From assembly GCA_030429735.1 (NCBI GenBank), contig JAUIET010000004.1:1-64000 (forward strand): a stretch of 64,000 nucleotides of DNA, read 5' to 3'. The notes under the pieces were generated by a model that saw only the letters and a program-made list of their open reading frames with translations, searched no databases and was not told where the DNA came from. The DNA is from Gammaproteobacteria bacterium. Its GTDB lineage: Bacteria; Pseudomonadota; Gammaproteobacteria; Pseudomonadales; JAUIET01. Position numbers and translations under genes: made by a program. Positions 9,331-18,475 of the stretch are shown one piece after another (within the stretch, counting starts at the first letter, position 1; each line of letters opens with the position of its first letter).

Positions 9331-10704
9331 ATGAATACCAGAGAAAAAGCGTTGCGGGTCAATCTTACCGATCAGGTGTATGGCAGCTTCGCGGAAATAG
9401 GCGCTGGCCAGGAAGTGGTGCGTTGGTTCTTTCAGGCCGGTGGCGCAGCCGGTACTGTGTCAAAAAGCATATCTGCCTACGACATGCGAGTGAGCGATGC
9501 GATTTACGGCGAATGCAGGCGGTATGTGGCGCGCGACAGACTTGAGTCAATGTTAGAAAAAGAATATTCACTGAATCTGGAGCGTCTGGGCGAACAACGT
9601 GGTGCCGAAACTGCATTTTTTGCGTTTGCCGATACTGTTTCGGCGCGAAACTTCGCGGGCACGAATGCCTGCCATGCCTGGATGGGTGTTCGGTTTCAGG
9701 CAGCACCCGGTGATGCATTTAGTCAGATAATCATCCACGTCCATATGAAGGATGCATCGAACGCCCTACAACAGGATGCCATTGGTATTACCGGAGTGAA
9801 TCTGGTGTATGGTGCCGCGTTTCACTCGGCGAACCCTGACGAATTACTACGTTCTCTGATGGATGGCCTCACTAGAGAGCGGCTGGAAGTCGATATGATT
9901 GAATTTACTGGCGCGGCCTTTGCAGACGTTGATAATCGCGTGATGAGTCTTCGCCTGGTGCAATCGGGCTTTACCGACGCGGCAATGTTCGCTTCGGATG
10001 GTCGAGTGCTGCAGGCCTGTGAGTATCTTCGCAAGCAATCCGTGGTGGTGCACAGGGGCAGATTCAGACCGCTGACGCATGTGAATATCGATGTGCTGCA
10101 TTGCGCTGAAGCACAGTTCAAGCAAGACTATGCCGACTGCCAGCCAATTGCTCTGATGGAAATGACGATGAATCAGTTATCCGCTGACGGCGGCGTGTGC
10201 CTGGAGGATTTTATCAGCCGCGTTGACGTATTGGCCGCCACTGAACACGCGGTGCTGATTTCCGATTTTCTGAATTTTGATGCGCTGGCAAATTATCTGC
10301 GTCGCTCGGGCGTGGCCAGAACGGCGCTGGCGGTGGGTATGGACTCTGCGCAGAAGTTGTTTGCGGAAACTGACCCAAAGGATGCGGGCAGTTTGTTTGA
10401 AAGTCTGGGGCGGCTGATTGGTAAAGACCTGACTATGTATGTTTACCCCATGCTTAGCGAACGCACTGGTCAGGTGTTGGGCATCAGCGACCTTCAGCTC
10501 GATCATTACAGTGCAAAGCTGCTGGAATATTTGATGGATCTCGGTGCCGTGAAAGCGATTCAAGGCTATAACCCCGAGGTATTAAAGATTCATTCGCCCA
10601 AAGTGCTTGAGTATATTGCTGCCAATGATGCCAGCTGGGAAAGTATGGTGCCGATCGGCGCGGCTGACATCATCCGCGAGCGGAAGCTATTCATGGCTAA
10701 GTAG
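9331..10704 (+). CDS. Conserved protein of unknown function
   Basis: This 457-residue protein begins at MNTREKALRVNL; an upstream in-frame ATG at 9280 is less likely because family members as I recall them begin near this point. The N-terminal half includes IGAGQEVVRWFFQAGGAAGTVSKSISAYDM and a conserved-looking ETAFFAFADTVSARNF. I recall similar proteins in many proteobacteria carrying conflicting database names such as adenylyltransferase or TonB-related, none convincing. There is no signal peptide or membrane helix, so it is probably cytoplasmic. A SnoaL/NTF2-like gene follows 106 bases later. No function is assigned. Confidence 0.85.
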   Translation: MNTREKALRVNLTDQVYGSFAEIGAGQEVVRWFFQAGGAAGTVSKSISAYDMRVSDAIYGECRRYVARDRLESMLEKEYSLNLERLGEQRGAETAFFAFADTVSARNFAGTNACHAWMGVRFQAAPGDAFSQIIIHVHMKDASNALQQDAIGITGVNLVYGAAFHSANPDELLRSLMDGLTRERLEVDMIEFTGAAFADVDNRVMSLRLVQSGFTDAAMFASDGRVLQACEYLRKQSVVVHRGRFRPLTHVNIDVLHCAEAQFKQDYADCQPIALMEMTMNQLSADGGVCLEDFISRVDVLAATEHAVLISDFLNFDALANYLRRSGVARTALAVGMDSAQKLFAETDPKDAGSLFESLGRLIGKDLTMYVYPMLSERTGQVLGISDLQLDHYSAKLLEYLMDLGAVKAIQGYNPEVLKIHSPKVLEYIAANDASWESMVPIGAADIIRERKLFMAK

Positions 10705-10810
10705 CACGCTGCGTTTGTGCACAGCAAACCTGCGTAACCGCGGGCTGCAGCAGCTCTTGTCTGCGCGTACAATGCGGGTTCACACACCCCTGCAGAGGCT
10801 CATTGGCGCT

Positions 10811-11257
10811 ATGACTCCCACCGATGTTTTTATTCAGTACGCTGGCGAATTTGAAAAATCTTATCAGGATAATAACTGGCAAAGACTGTATGGTTTTTTT
10901 CATGACGATGCCACCTACACCATTATTGGCGAACCTTATTCCTGCTGCTTAACCGGGCCAGAAGCGATATTTAAAGGAATGCAGAAATCGTTGGATGGTA
11001 TGGACCGTCGATTCGACTCGCGAGATATCGCTCTGGATGGCGAGTTTCAGGAAGAGGGCGATGACATGACCGTCAGTTGGCGTGTCACTTATGGCAAGCA
11101 GGGCTTATCCGATTTCGTGCTAGCAGGCACCTCTCGAATGACTGTAAGCGATGGCAAAATTGCTGCCCTGAGCGATCAATTTCCGGCTGAATCAGTGCAG
11201 GCTATGCAGGACTGGATGGCTAAGAACGCGTTTGAAATTGACCCTTCATACACTTGA
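10811..11257 (+). CDS. NTF2-like/SnoaL-like protein
   Basis: This 148-residue protein starts at MTPTDVFIQYAGEF. It has the pattern of the cone-shaped NTF2-like fold: an N-terminal helix, FFHDDATYTIIGEPY, a GPEAIFKGM helix, then strands with TVSWRVTYG and SRMTVSDGKIAAL. The fold serves isomerases, dehydratases and non-catalytic binding proteins. The longer upstream reading frame overlaps the preceding gene and is rejected. No catalytic residues can be assigned with confidence. It may share a transcript with the unknown protein before it. Confidence 0.75.
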   Translation: MTPTDVFIQYAGEFEKSYQDNNWQRLYGFFHDDATYTIIGEPYSCCLTGPEAIFKGMQKSLDGMDRRFDSRDIALDGEFQEEGDDMTVSWRVTYGKQGLSDFVLAGTSRMTVSDGKIAALSDQFPAESVQAMQDWMAKNAFEIDPSYT

Positions 11258-11414
11258 ATTGAATGCACACGAATAGCTTATTGCTTGGCTTTACTTCAGA
11301 AAAGCGTGCTAACCAATTGTTTTTACGGCAATTAATGATTTAATTGATCAATAATTGTTTCCAATTGGGCGTTATCGCAAAATCACCGACCTGATTTGGA
11401 AAGCAAAAACTAAA

Positions 11415-12743
11415 CTAAGCAGTAAGCCGGCGAATGGTGTCCAGACAGAAATCGACCTCAGCTTCATTGTTCAGCAGGCCTGGTGAAAGCCGCAAATAAG
11501 ACCGGCTATAGGGTGCCTGTGAGGCAATGATACCGTACTTGCGCAAGGTGCTTACACTGTCTCTGGGCGACAAACCGCGCACTTCGAAGGCCGTGATGCC
11601 AGATGATATCTCTGTATTCAACGGGGTTTTCACGCTCACACCCGGTATCTCCGCAAGCCCTCGTTTAAGTCGTGTATTCAGTTCATGAATACGGGTCTGG
11701 ATTCGCTGCTTGCCTATCTGCTCATGCAATTTGAACGCTTCTGTCATTGCCCAGCGGTGTTCGTAGGCATGAGTCCCGCCTGGTGTCATTCGAATAGCAC
11801 CGGGTATCGGTGATTCGGGCAAGAACTTCATCCATTGCAAAAATGCGTTCAGATCAAAGGTTGGTACGGTAGGGTTAACATGCTGCCAGCTGCTTGCCTT
11901 ACCCCACAAAATCCCTGTGCCTCTGGGACCAAACATCCATTTGTGGGTTCCGGCAATAAAGAAGTCACAGCCAAGTTGTTGAATGTCGATATTCTCAACG
12001 CCAAAGCCATGCACACCGTCTACACAAAACAACAGGCGGTTTCGTTCGCTACGCCCAATATTGGCTTTTGCAACTAAGGCGGATATTTCTGCGACCGGTA
12101 ATTTTACTCCGCTGGAAGAATGCACCCAGGTCAGTGCGAGCACTCGAGTGGCAGGTGTGATGGTGTTGTTGATGGTGTTGAGTATCTGTTTCGACGTTAC
12201 CTCCTGCGGGTTTTCTTCGTCGTAAAGCGCTATTCGTTTTATGCGGGCGCCGCTTCGCGCCGCGCTGAATTCCAGAGATTTGAACGTGGCGTAGTGATCA
12301 TGAGAACTGGTGAGAATTTCCTGGTCAGGCTCTATAGCTAAGCCATGATAGAGCGTTGCCAGCCCTTCTGTGGTGCTCCTAATCAGGGCGATATTGTTTG
12401 CGCTGTCATTGATGTAACCGGCGGCCGCTTTCAGACTTTCAAGTTCCAGAGCATGGTCTTGTTCCATCAGGAATTGGGCGGGGTTCTGATCCAGTTGTTG
12501 GCGATATCTGTCGATCGCGTCGCTGACCGGTTTTGGATGTGAGACGAGCAGAAATCCCGCCATGTGTTTTACATCTGCCTGCAGTGGAAACAGCGCTCGT
12601 ACCTTTGACCAGCTATCGAGCGGAGGAATCGGCGGGACGCGCTCGGATTGTGCAGATGCCCGCCATGCCTGCCCCTGCACAGCCAGTGCAAGCGTTCCAA
12701 GAACACCGGTTTTTAGAAGATCGCGCCGTGCCTTTGCCTTCAT
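11415..12743 (-). CDS. Tat-signal class V aminotransferase-fold PLP enzyme
   Basis: This 442-residue protein begins with KAKARRDLLKTGVLGTLALA, a twin-arginine signal with a hydrophobic stretch, so it is probably exported folded to the periplasm. The rest matches the aminotransferase class V/isopenicillin N epimerase/cysteine desulfurase fold. The PLP-lysine motif is FIAGTHKWMFGPRGTG, with the Asp of VDGVHGFG before it. The reaction cannot be fixed: epimerase, desulfurase or C-S lyase chemistry are all possible. Its start overlaps the phosphotransacetylase stop by 4 bases, so it is translationally coupled as the last gene of a leftward operon. Confidence 0.88.
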   Translation of the reverse strand: MKAKARRDLLKTGVLGTLALAVQGQAWRASAQSERVPPIPPLDSWSKVRALFPLQADVKHMAGFLLVSHPKPVSDAIDRYRQQLDQNPAQFLMEQDHALELESLKAAAGYINDSANNIALIRSTTEGLATLYHGLAIEPDQEILTSSHDHYATFKSLEFSAARSGARIKRIALYDEENPQEVTSKQILNTINNTITPATRVLALTWVHSSSGVKLPVAEISALVAKANIGRSERNRLLFCVDGVHGFGVENIDIQQLGCDFFIAGTHKWMFGPRGTGILWGKASSWQHVNPTVPTFDLNAFLQWMKFLPESPIPGAIRMTPGGTHAYEHRWAMTEAFKLHEQIGKQRIQTRIHELNTRLKRGLAEIPGVSVKTPLNTEISSGITAFEVRGLSPRDSVSTLRKYGIIASQAPYSRSYLRLSPGLLNNEAEVDFCLDTIRRLTA

Positions 12744-13717
12744 AATGTTCTCCCAGGGTTTTGTTGCTCAGCCAGCACGCTGGCGATAGCGGCTGCGTTA
12801 ACGATATCATCTGTGCTGCAGCCGCGAGACAGATCCAGCCAGGGCTTTGCAAGGCCTTGTAAAATAGGGCCGGTCGCGGTAGCGCTACCCAGGCGTTCGG
12901 CCAACTTATAGCCTATGTTTGCCGAGTTTAGATCGGGGAAAATAAGTACATTGGCCGTGCCGGCGACTGGAGAGCCAGCTGCTTTTTTTGCAGCAACGTC
13001 TGCAATGATGGCCGCATCAAGTTGAAGTTCGCCGTCAATGATCAGGTCGGGTTGGCTTTTTCGTACAATTGCCAGCGCCTCACGAACCGGTTCAATCATT
13101 TTGTGTTGCGCAGAACCCAAGGTAGAAAACGACAGCAACGCAACCCGTGCGGCTTCGCCTGTTAGCGCTGTGTGGCTTGCCGCACTGTCTATTGCAATTT
13201 GGGCCAGTTGTTTGGCATCAGGCTGGGGGTTCACCGCACAATCACCAAACGTCATTTGCCGATAGGGGTGATCGATCAAAAACACGCTGGATACCAGCGA
13301 AGAGTTCGCAGCCAAACCAATACCTCGCAGACATGCTCTGAGCACAGTGGCACTGGACTGCACCGCGCCGGCAACACCGGCATCGGCATAGCCCAGATTT
13401 ACCAGTACAGTGGCCAGCATCAATGGGTTGGCCAACTGAGATCTTGCTTCGTTTTCGCTCAACCCTTTGTGCTGTTGTTTTTCAAGCAAACTGGCAACCG
13501 CACGATCCATTAGGCCGGTCGAGTCACTTTGCTCTCTAAAAGACTCGGCATTAAGTCCCGCAACAGGCTCGATCAGAATGGGTTCGCACAAGCCCTTCGT
13601 TTGAATTGTCTGAATCGCTTCAAAAACACGTTTGTCATCGGGTTCGCTAAAAATAACTCGCTTATTAAGCGACGATGAGCGTTGTCGCAGTTGCTTGAGT
13701 AAGGAATAGCTCGACAT
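12740..13717 (-). CDS. pta: Phosphate acetyltransferase (phosphotransacetylase)
   Basis: This 325-residue protein matches the short phosphotransacetylase class, which interconverts acetyl-CoA and acetyl phosphate. Supporting segments are NKRVIFSEPDDKRVFEAI at the N-terminus, GVAGAVQSSATVLRACLR, the VFLIDHPYRQMTFGDCAVN stretch (shortened here), VALLSFSTLGSA, DGELQLDAA and NVLIFPDLNSANIGYKL. The N-terminal P-loop-like domain of the long E. coli form is absent. No acetate kinase gene is near. The enzyme could instead accept a phosphobutyryl or similar acyl group. It lies 2 bases after a DUF6265 gene and overlaps the aminotransferase gene. Confidence 0.88.
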   Translation of the reverse strand: MSSYSLLKQLRQRSSSLNKRVIFSEPDDKRVFEAIQTIQTKGLCEPILIEPVAGLNAESFREQSDSTGLMDRAVASLLEKQQHKGLSENEARSQLANPLMLATVLVNLGYADAGVAGAVQSSATVLRACLRGIGLAANSSLVSSVFLIDHPYRQMTFGDCAVNPQPDAKQLAQIAIDSAASHTALTGEAARVALLSFSTLGSAQHKMIEPVREALAIVRKSQPDLIIDGELQLDAAIIADVAAKKAAGSPVAGTANVLIFPDLNSANIGYKLAERLGSATATGPILQGLAKPWLDLSRGCSTDDIVNAAAIASVLAEQQNPGRTL

Positions 13718-13719
13718 AT

Positions 13720-14253
13720 CTATGGCGTGTTCTGAACGGTGGCGGCAGGCACCCGCTGGTAAGAAAGGTGATGTTCGCTTAGTGCATCGCCATTGCGCAT
13801 CACAATATAGCCATCGATTGTATTGGCGTCTCTGCGATAAAAACTGATTCCGGAGAAATGCAGCTCACTGTCAGTTTTTGCCACCAGCCGGAAGTTTACG
13901 TAGTCTTGCTTCTCTTCCCAGGCGTGAAAGTCGGCGCTGAAGTGTTTCACCTTCAGGCTCAACGAACCGTCTTGCACTTCCAATATCAGTATTTCATAAA
14001 ACTCGATGCCAGAGTCATCAAATAATTTGAACGTGCCAACCATGGTCCCGGCTGAAGGCGGACTCCAGACTTCTTCAAACCGTTTCCCAAACGCCGAACC
14101 GTGCCAGGAACCAACCAGCCATGCGGCATCGGCAAGTGACGCGGCAGGTCGAAGTTCCCCTTCAGCCAGACTGTAAGTATGCTCAGTTCTTGGTGTAGCG
14201 GCTAACAGCGTGATGCTGAAACTCATGCCAATACACATCAGTAAGTAACGCAT
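13720..14253 (-). CDS. DUF6265-like exported protein
   Basis: This 177-residue protein has a signal peptide (about 1-19, MRYLLMCIGMSFSITLLAATP) and a beta-rich domain starting ADAAWLVGSWHGSAFGKRFEEVWSPPSAGTMVG in pieces typical of the DUF6265 family. The LVGSW...EEVW...GTMVG spacing is the family hallmark as I know it. The predicted fold resembles small lipocalin-like barrels, and the function is unknown. It is the first gene of a leftward operon with pta and the Tat-signal PLP enzyme. Confidence 0.75.
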   Translation of the reverse strand: MRYLLMCIGMSFSITLLAATPRTEHTYSLAEGELRPAASLADAAWLVGSWHGSAFGKRFEEVWSPPSAGTMVGTFKLFDDSGIEFYEILILEVQDGSLSLKVKHFSADFHAWEEKQDYVNFRLVAKTDSELHFSGISFYRRDANTIDGYIVMRNGDALSEHHLSYQRVPAATVQNTP

Positions 14254-14404
14254 GTTGACCTCGGCTAATGACTATTAGGTGTTTTCGGTATGCACGCCCT
14301 AGCCTACAGCAGCCTGACGGGTCTGGAAAGTCTTGCCTCTTCGACACTTCCCCAGCCCACTGTTTATGCGGTATTGTGGCGCCAGTTTATTGTGGAAAGA
14401 TGGT

Positions 14405-16492
14405 ATGAACCCGCGATACAAAGCGCTTTTCGAACCCATAAAAATTGGACCTGTTACGGCACCCAATCGCTTTTACCAGGTACCACATGCCAGCGGTATG
14501 ACGGAGTCAAATCCTCGTGTTCGAGCCGCGTTTCGGGCAACTAAAGCAGAAGGAGGCTGGGGGGTTGTTTGCACAGGCGCTGTATCAACCCACCCATCCT
14601 CAGATGATAGCCCGCTGCCTTTCGCGCGTCTTTGGGATGACAACGATGTTCGCTCACATGCCCTGGTAACTGACGCTGTCCATGAGCACGGCGCATTAGC
14701 CGGCGTGGAGCTATGGCATGGTGGTGCGGCTGTGATGAATCGTACGTCCAGAATCAGTCCCTATTCACCGTCGGGCATCCCATGGGCTGCGACACATGTC
14801 GGCTTTATGGGGCTGCAAAAACCCCGAATTATGGATAAGAGTGACATACGCGATGTAATTAAATGGCAGGTCGCTGCGGCCTTGCGGGCTCGGTCTGCCG
14901 GGTTCGATATTGTCTATATATACGCCGGCATGGGGTATCTGGGGTATCAGTTCTTGATGCCGGAAACGAATCAACGAAGCGATGAATATGGCGGCAGCGT
15001 TGCCAAACGTACACGTTTTGCTCGTGAGCTGATTGAAGCCACTAAAGAGGCGGTAGGAGACACCTGCGGGGTTGCTCTGCGCATCAGTCTCGAAGAGTTA
15101 CGCGGCAGACCCAGCGATCATTATGAGTCGCAAGCGCATGAGGTAGTTAGCCTGTTGAGCGATGTTCCTGACCTTTGGGATGTGAAGATGGATTCCAGCC
15201 CAACCGATTGTGGTGCATCACGTTTTCGTCCTGAGGGCGCTCACGAACCTGTGATCGATTTTGTAAAGCAATGCACTGCTGTGCCAGTCGTTGGCGTAGG
15301 GCGCTTTACATCGCCAGATTCCATGGTGTCGCAGTTAAATCGCGGCGTACTGGATCTGGTCGGCGCCGCGCGGCCCTCGATCGCAGACCCATTCTTGCCT
15401 AACAAAATAGCGGAAGGCCGAGAGGATGATATTCGTGAATGCATTGGCTGTAATATTTGCATTGCGTCCTGGCACGATGGCGTGCCCATTCGTTGTACAC
15501 AGAATGCAACCATAGGCGAAGAATGGCGCAAGGGTTGGCATCCCGAGCGCGTTACCAAAAACGTAACTAATGAATCGCTGTTGGTGATTGGTGGCGGTCC
15601 CGCCGGGCTGGAGGCCGCGCTGATTGCTGCGCGACGTGGTTATGACGTTATGATTGCAGAAGCAGCGACAGAATTTGGCGGTCGGGTGAATTTTGAGGCG
15701 CAGTTACCTGGCTTGGCCAGCTGGGGGCGAGTGACTGACTATCGTATGAATGCCTTGAAACAAATGCCTAACGTGCAGTTGTTCCCAGCCAATCGCTTGC
15801 AGGCAGATGAGGTGCTGGAGATTGGTGCGTGCAACGTTGCGATTGCGACCGGCTCGTCATGGACTCGGCATTTGTATTCGTCGCTTGAATTGCCGGTCAA
15901 CGAGCTGAATGGTCCAAACGTGTTCACGCCAGATGATTTTGCTGCAGGGCGTTGGCCAAGTGCCGGCCCCGTTCTGGTGTTCGACTTCGATAATTATTAT
16001 CTGGGCGGGGTATGTGCTGAAGCACTCAGTAAGCATGGGTTAAAGGTGCATTATGCCACGCCTGCGGGGCACGCATCGGCGTGGACTATCATGACGAACG
16101 AGCAGCCGTACGTGCATCAGGCGCTAGCACACAACGGCATTGAACTGAGTACTTTGACGCTGTTGGACTCTTTTGACGGAGAGCACGCGGTGCTGAGTGA
16201 CCTATTCTCGTCCGAAACGCGCCGGATTGATGCTGCCGCGGTGGTTATTGTGGGAATGCGATTACCCGCAGACGATTTATACCATCAACTACTGGAACGC
16301 GAAGCAGAGCATGCACAGGCGGGCATCCATACCCTGCAGCGCATCGGTGACGCAAGAGCACCTGGCGCTATTGCACATGCTGTGTATTCGGGCCACGAAT
16401 ACGCTCGTCAGCTAGGTGACACCGAACACGCTTTGTACCTCCGGGATTTACCGATTACTGAGCATGAACCAGGACCGGCCAGTGTGAATTGA
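14405..16492 (+). CDS. Trimethylamine/dimethylglycine dehydrogenase-like flavoprotein
   Basis: This 695-residue protein has an N-terminal Old Yellow Enzyme barrel (about 1-380) and a C-terminal FAD/NAD-type domain beginning LLVIGGGPAGLEAAL. A 4Fe-4S site is formed by Cys346, 349, 352 and 364 (CIGCNIC, then IRCTQN). This matches trimethylamine dehydrogenase, DgcA and stachydrine demethylase relatives, which oxidatively remove N-methyl groups. The Cys that covalently binds FMN in trimethylamine dehydrogenase is Ala29 here (FYQVPHA), so FMN should be non-covalent. ATG 14405 is chosen because homologues start just before YKALFEPIKIG. It heads the operon with the antiporter, MttB homologue and Rieske oxygenase. 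A dimethylglycine or N-methyl amino acid substrate is likely but unproven. Confidence 0.88.
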   Translation: MNPRYKALFEPIKIGPVTAPNRFYQVPHASGMTESNPRVRAAFRATKAEGGWGVVCTGAVSTHPSSDDSPLPFARLWDDNDVRSHALVTDAVHEHGALAGVELWHGGAAVMNRTSRISPYSPSGIPWAATHVGFMGLQKPRIMDKSDIRDVIKWQVAAALRARSAGFDIVYIYAGMGYLGYQFLMPETNQRSDEYGGSVAKRTRFARELIEATKEAVGDTCGVALRISLEELRGRPSDHYESQAHEVVSLLSDVPDLWDVKMDSSPTDCGASRFRPEGAHEPVIDFVKQCTAVPVVGVGRFTSPDSMVSQLNRGVLDLVGAARPSIADPFLPNKIAEGREDDIRECIGCNICIASWHDGVPIRCTQNATIGEEWRKGWHPERVTKNVTNESLLVIGGGPAGLEAALIAARRGYDVMIAEAATEFGGRVNFEAQLPGLASWGRVTDYRMNALKQMPNVQLFPANRLQADEVLEIGACNVAIATGSSWTRHLYSSLELPVNELNGPNVFTPDDFAAGRWPSAGPVLVFDFDNYYLGGVCAEALSKHGLKVHYATPAGHASAWTIMTNEQPYVHQALAHNGIELSTLTLLDSFDGEHAVLSDLFSSETRRIDAAAVVIVGMRLPADDLYHQLLEREAEHAQAGIHTLQRIGDARAPGAIAHAVYSGHEYARQLGDTEHALYLRDLPITEHEPGPASVN

Positions 16493-16539
16493 GCAGCGGC
16501 TGGTATACTCCGATGTGGTCTCATTAGCTACGCCATATG

Positions 16540-16570
16540 ATGCGAAAGAAAGAGCATAATGCGAAAGAAA
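16540..16570 (+). repeat. 12-bp direct duplication at the antiporter start
   Basis: ATGCGAAAGAAA occurs at 16540-16551 and again at 16559-16570, offset by 19 bases and so in different frames. The first copy opens a 12-codon reading frame that ends with TAA at 16576-16578, inside the start of the antiporter gene. TGGTATACT just upstream (16501-16509) resembles an extended -10 promoter element. Confidence 0.5.
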
Positions 16571-18475
16571 AACGATAAAAAGACCTGCTGTCTCTGGCTT
16601 GTGCTGCTGCTTCCCATGATGGCACTGGCTGATACCAACACGATTCGATTTGAGCTGCAAGCTCCGGAAATCGTCCACAGTGGCGAAGAGTTCACCGTGT
16701 CCATCAAGCCAGTAAAGATCACGCCGGCACAAGCGCAGGGTGCGAGCGTCAGTTTGCGACACGGGTCCAGCGCTGTTCCAGGCAAAGTTGTCAAGCTCTC
16801 GGCGCATGATGTCACCGACACCAGCTATGTTGTAGGGACGGGCGGGCACGCGGTACTCATCGCAGAGTTAGCCGATGGCACTGCTGTGTCTGCGGACGTC
16901 AGAGCCATTCCGGGCTGGTTGTCTTTGGTGCCGCCATTGATCGCAATCGGTCTGGCATTGTGGCTAAAGACCGTTATTCCCTCATTATTCCTGGGCCTAT
17001 GGGCAGGCGTGATGATCCAGAATGGTTTCACGGTGTCGTCCTTTTTCGGTTCGGCACTGGAATCGTTTTCAGTGCGTATCCATGGAGTGATGACCGACCC
17101 TGATCACGTGTCGATCATTCTGTTCAGCTGCATGATTGGCGGTCTGGTCAGTATTATTTCGCGAAACGGGGGCATGCTTGGCGTGATCAATGTAGTGATT
17201 CGCTGGGCAAATACGGCACGGCGCGGGCAATTGTCTGTCTGGTTTTTGGGCTTGTGTATTTTCTTTGATGACTACACGAACACCATGGTGGTGGGTAACT
17301 CAGTCAGGTCGGTCACCGACAAGCTGAAAATTTCTCGACAGAAGTTGGCCTATCTGGTTGATTCAACCGCTGCACCGGTGGCCTGTGTGGCGGTCATGAC
17401 TACATGGATAGGCTACGAAGTGAGTTTGATCGACGCTGCCAGCGCTGGGCTGGAAGGCTTTACCGAGTCTGCCTATACAGTCTTTCTTAATTCTCTGGCA
17501 TACAGTTTCTATCCGTTCCTGGCAATATTCTTTGTCTATCTGGTTGCTTCCAGCGGTCGTGATTTCGGTCCCATGTTGAAAGCTGAGCAGCTGAGTTATC
17601 TCAACGATGGTCCGCCGCTGGCTGCGTCCAACAAGAGCAGTTCGCATGACGCGTTAAACCCGATGGTCGGCGCTGAGTTACCCACTCGCGCGATCAATGC
17701 GGTATTGCCTATATTGGTTTTGGTGTTCAGTTGCATGGCAGGGTTGTATGTGACGGGTGAGGGCGACAGTATCCGCGACATTATGAGCACCGCTGATGCG
17801 TACAAATCACTGATGTGGAGTTCTTTTGCTGCCGTTGCGGCGGCTCTGTTACTCACGGTCGCGCAAGGCTTGTTAACTCTGGAAGAAGTGGTGGATGCCT
17901 GGACGCAGGGCGCCCTGATCATGGTGGCACCGATGATCATTCTTATTCTGGCCTGGGCTCTGTCTGATGTCACCAGTATATTGCATACTGCTGATTATCT
18001 TGTACGACTGGGCGGTGACAGTCTCACGCCTGCCAGCATTCCCGCCTGGACATTCGTTTTGTCCGCGGCCGCCGCGTTTGCCACCGGCTCAAGCTGGGGA
18101 GTAATGGCCATTGTACTTCCATTAATCCTGCCGGTTGCCTGGGCCGTTCTGGGCGCCGATGGTACGGTAGCTGCAGACAGCATGCACATCATTTATTCAA
18201 CTGTGGCGTGCGTGCTAGCCGGGTCCGTATGGGGTGATCACTGTTCACCTATTTCTGATACCACGGTTTTGTCGTCCATGGCATCAGGCTGTGATCATAT
18301 AGAACACGTGCGAACCCAAATTCCTTACGCAATGACGGTCGGCGGTGTGGCGTTGTTTGGCGGAATTATTCCGTCTGCGCTTGGGGTTCCGTGGTGGCTG
18401 GCAATGGCGCTGTGTGCGCTGTTTCTAATACTGATTTTACGATTTTTTGGTAGGCCCGCGTATGAGCCGTCGTAA
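16559..18475 (+). CDS. NhaC-family antiporter with an N-terminal periplasmic domain
   Basis: This 638-residue protein has a signal-like segment (about 6-24), then about 90 residues predicted to be exported and beta-rich (IRFELQAPEIVHSGEEFTV onward), then roughly 11-12 membrane helices. The membrane part carries NhaC family segments such as FFDDYTNTMVVG, VDSTAAPVACVAV, and VWGDHCSPISDTTVLSS. Family members exchange Na+ for H+ or carry organic ions. The extra exported domain is not part of standard NhaC. Its place between demethylase genes suggests transport of a methylated amine or pH/Na+ adjustment. The MttB start overlaps its end by 14 bases. Confidence 0.88.
   Translation: MRKKNDKKTCCLWLVLLLPMMALADTNTIRFELQAPEIVHSGEEFTVSIKPVKITPAQAQGASVSLRHGSSAVPGKVVKLSAHDVTDTSYVVGTGGHAVLIAELADGTAVSADVRAIPGWLSLVPPLIAIGLALWLKTVIPSLFLGLWAGVMIQNGFTVSSFFGSALESFSVRIHGVMTDPDHVSIILFSCMIGGLVSIISRNGGMLGVINVVIRWANTARRGQLSVWFLGLCIFFDDYTNTMVVGNSVRSVTDKLKISRQKLAYLVDSTAAPVACVAVMTTWIGYEVSLIDAASAGLEGFTESAYTVFLNSLAYSFYPFLAIFFVYLVASSGRDFGPMLKAEQLSYLNDGPPLAASNKSSSHDALNPMVGAELPTRAINAVLPILVLVFSCMAGLYVTGEGDSIRDIMSTADAYKSLMWSSFAAVAAALLLTVAQGLLTLEEVVDAWTQGALIMVAPMIILILAWALSDVTSILHTADYLVRLGGDSLTPASIPAWTFVLSAAAAFATGSSWGVMAIVLPLILPVAWAVLGADGTVAADSMHIIYSTVACVLAGSVWGDHCSPISDTTVLSSMASGCDHIEHVRTQIPYAMTVGGVALFGGIIPSALGVPWWLAMALCALFLILILRFFGRPAYEPS

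Noticed and set aside
10607-10810. Longer N-terminus for the NTF2-like protein
   Set aside because: The extension overlaps the end of the preceding gene and the fold begins at the ATG at 10811.
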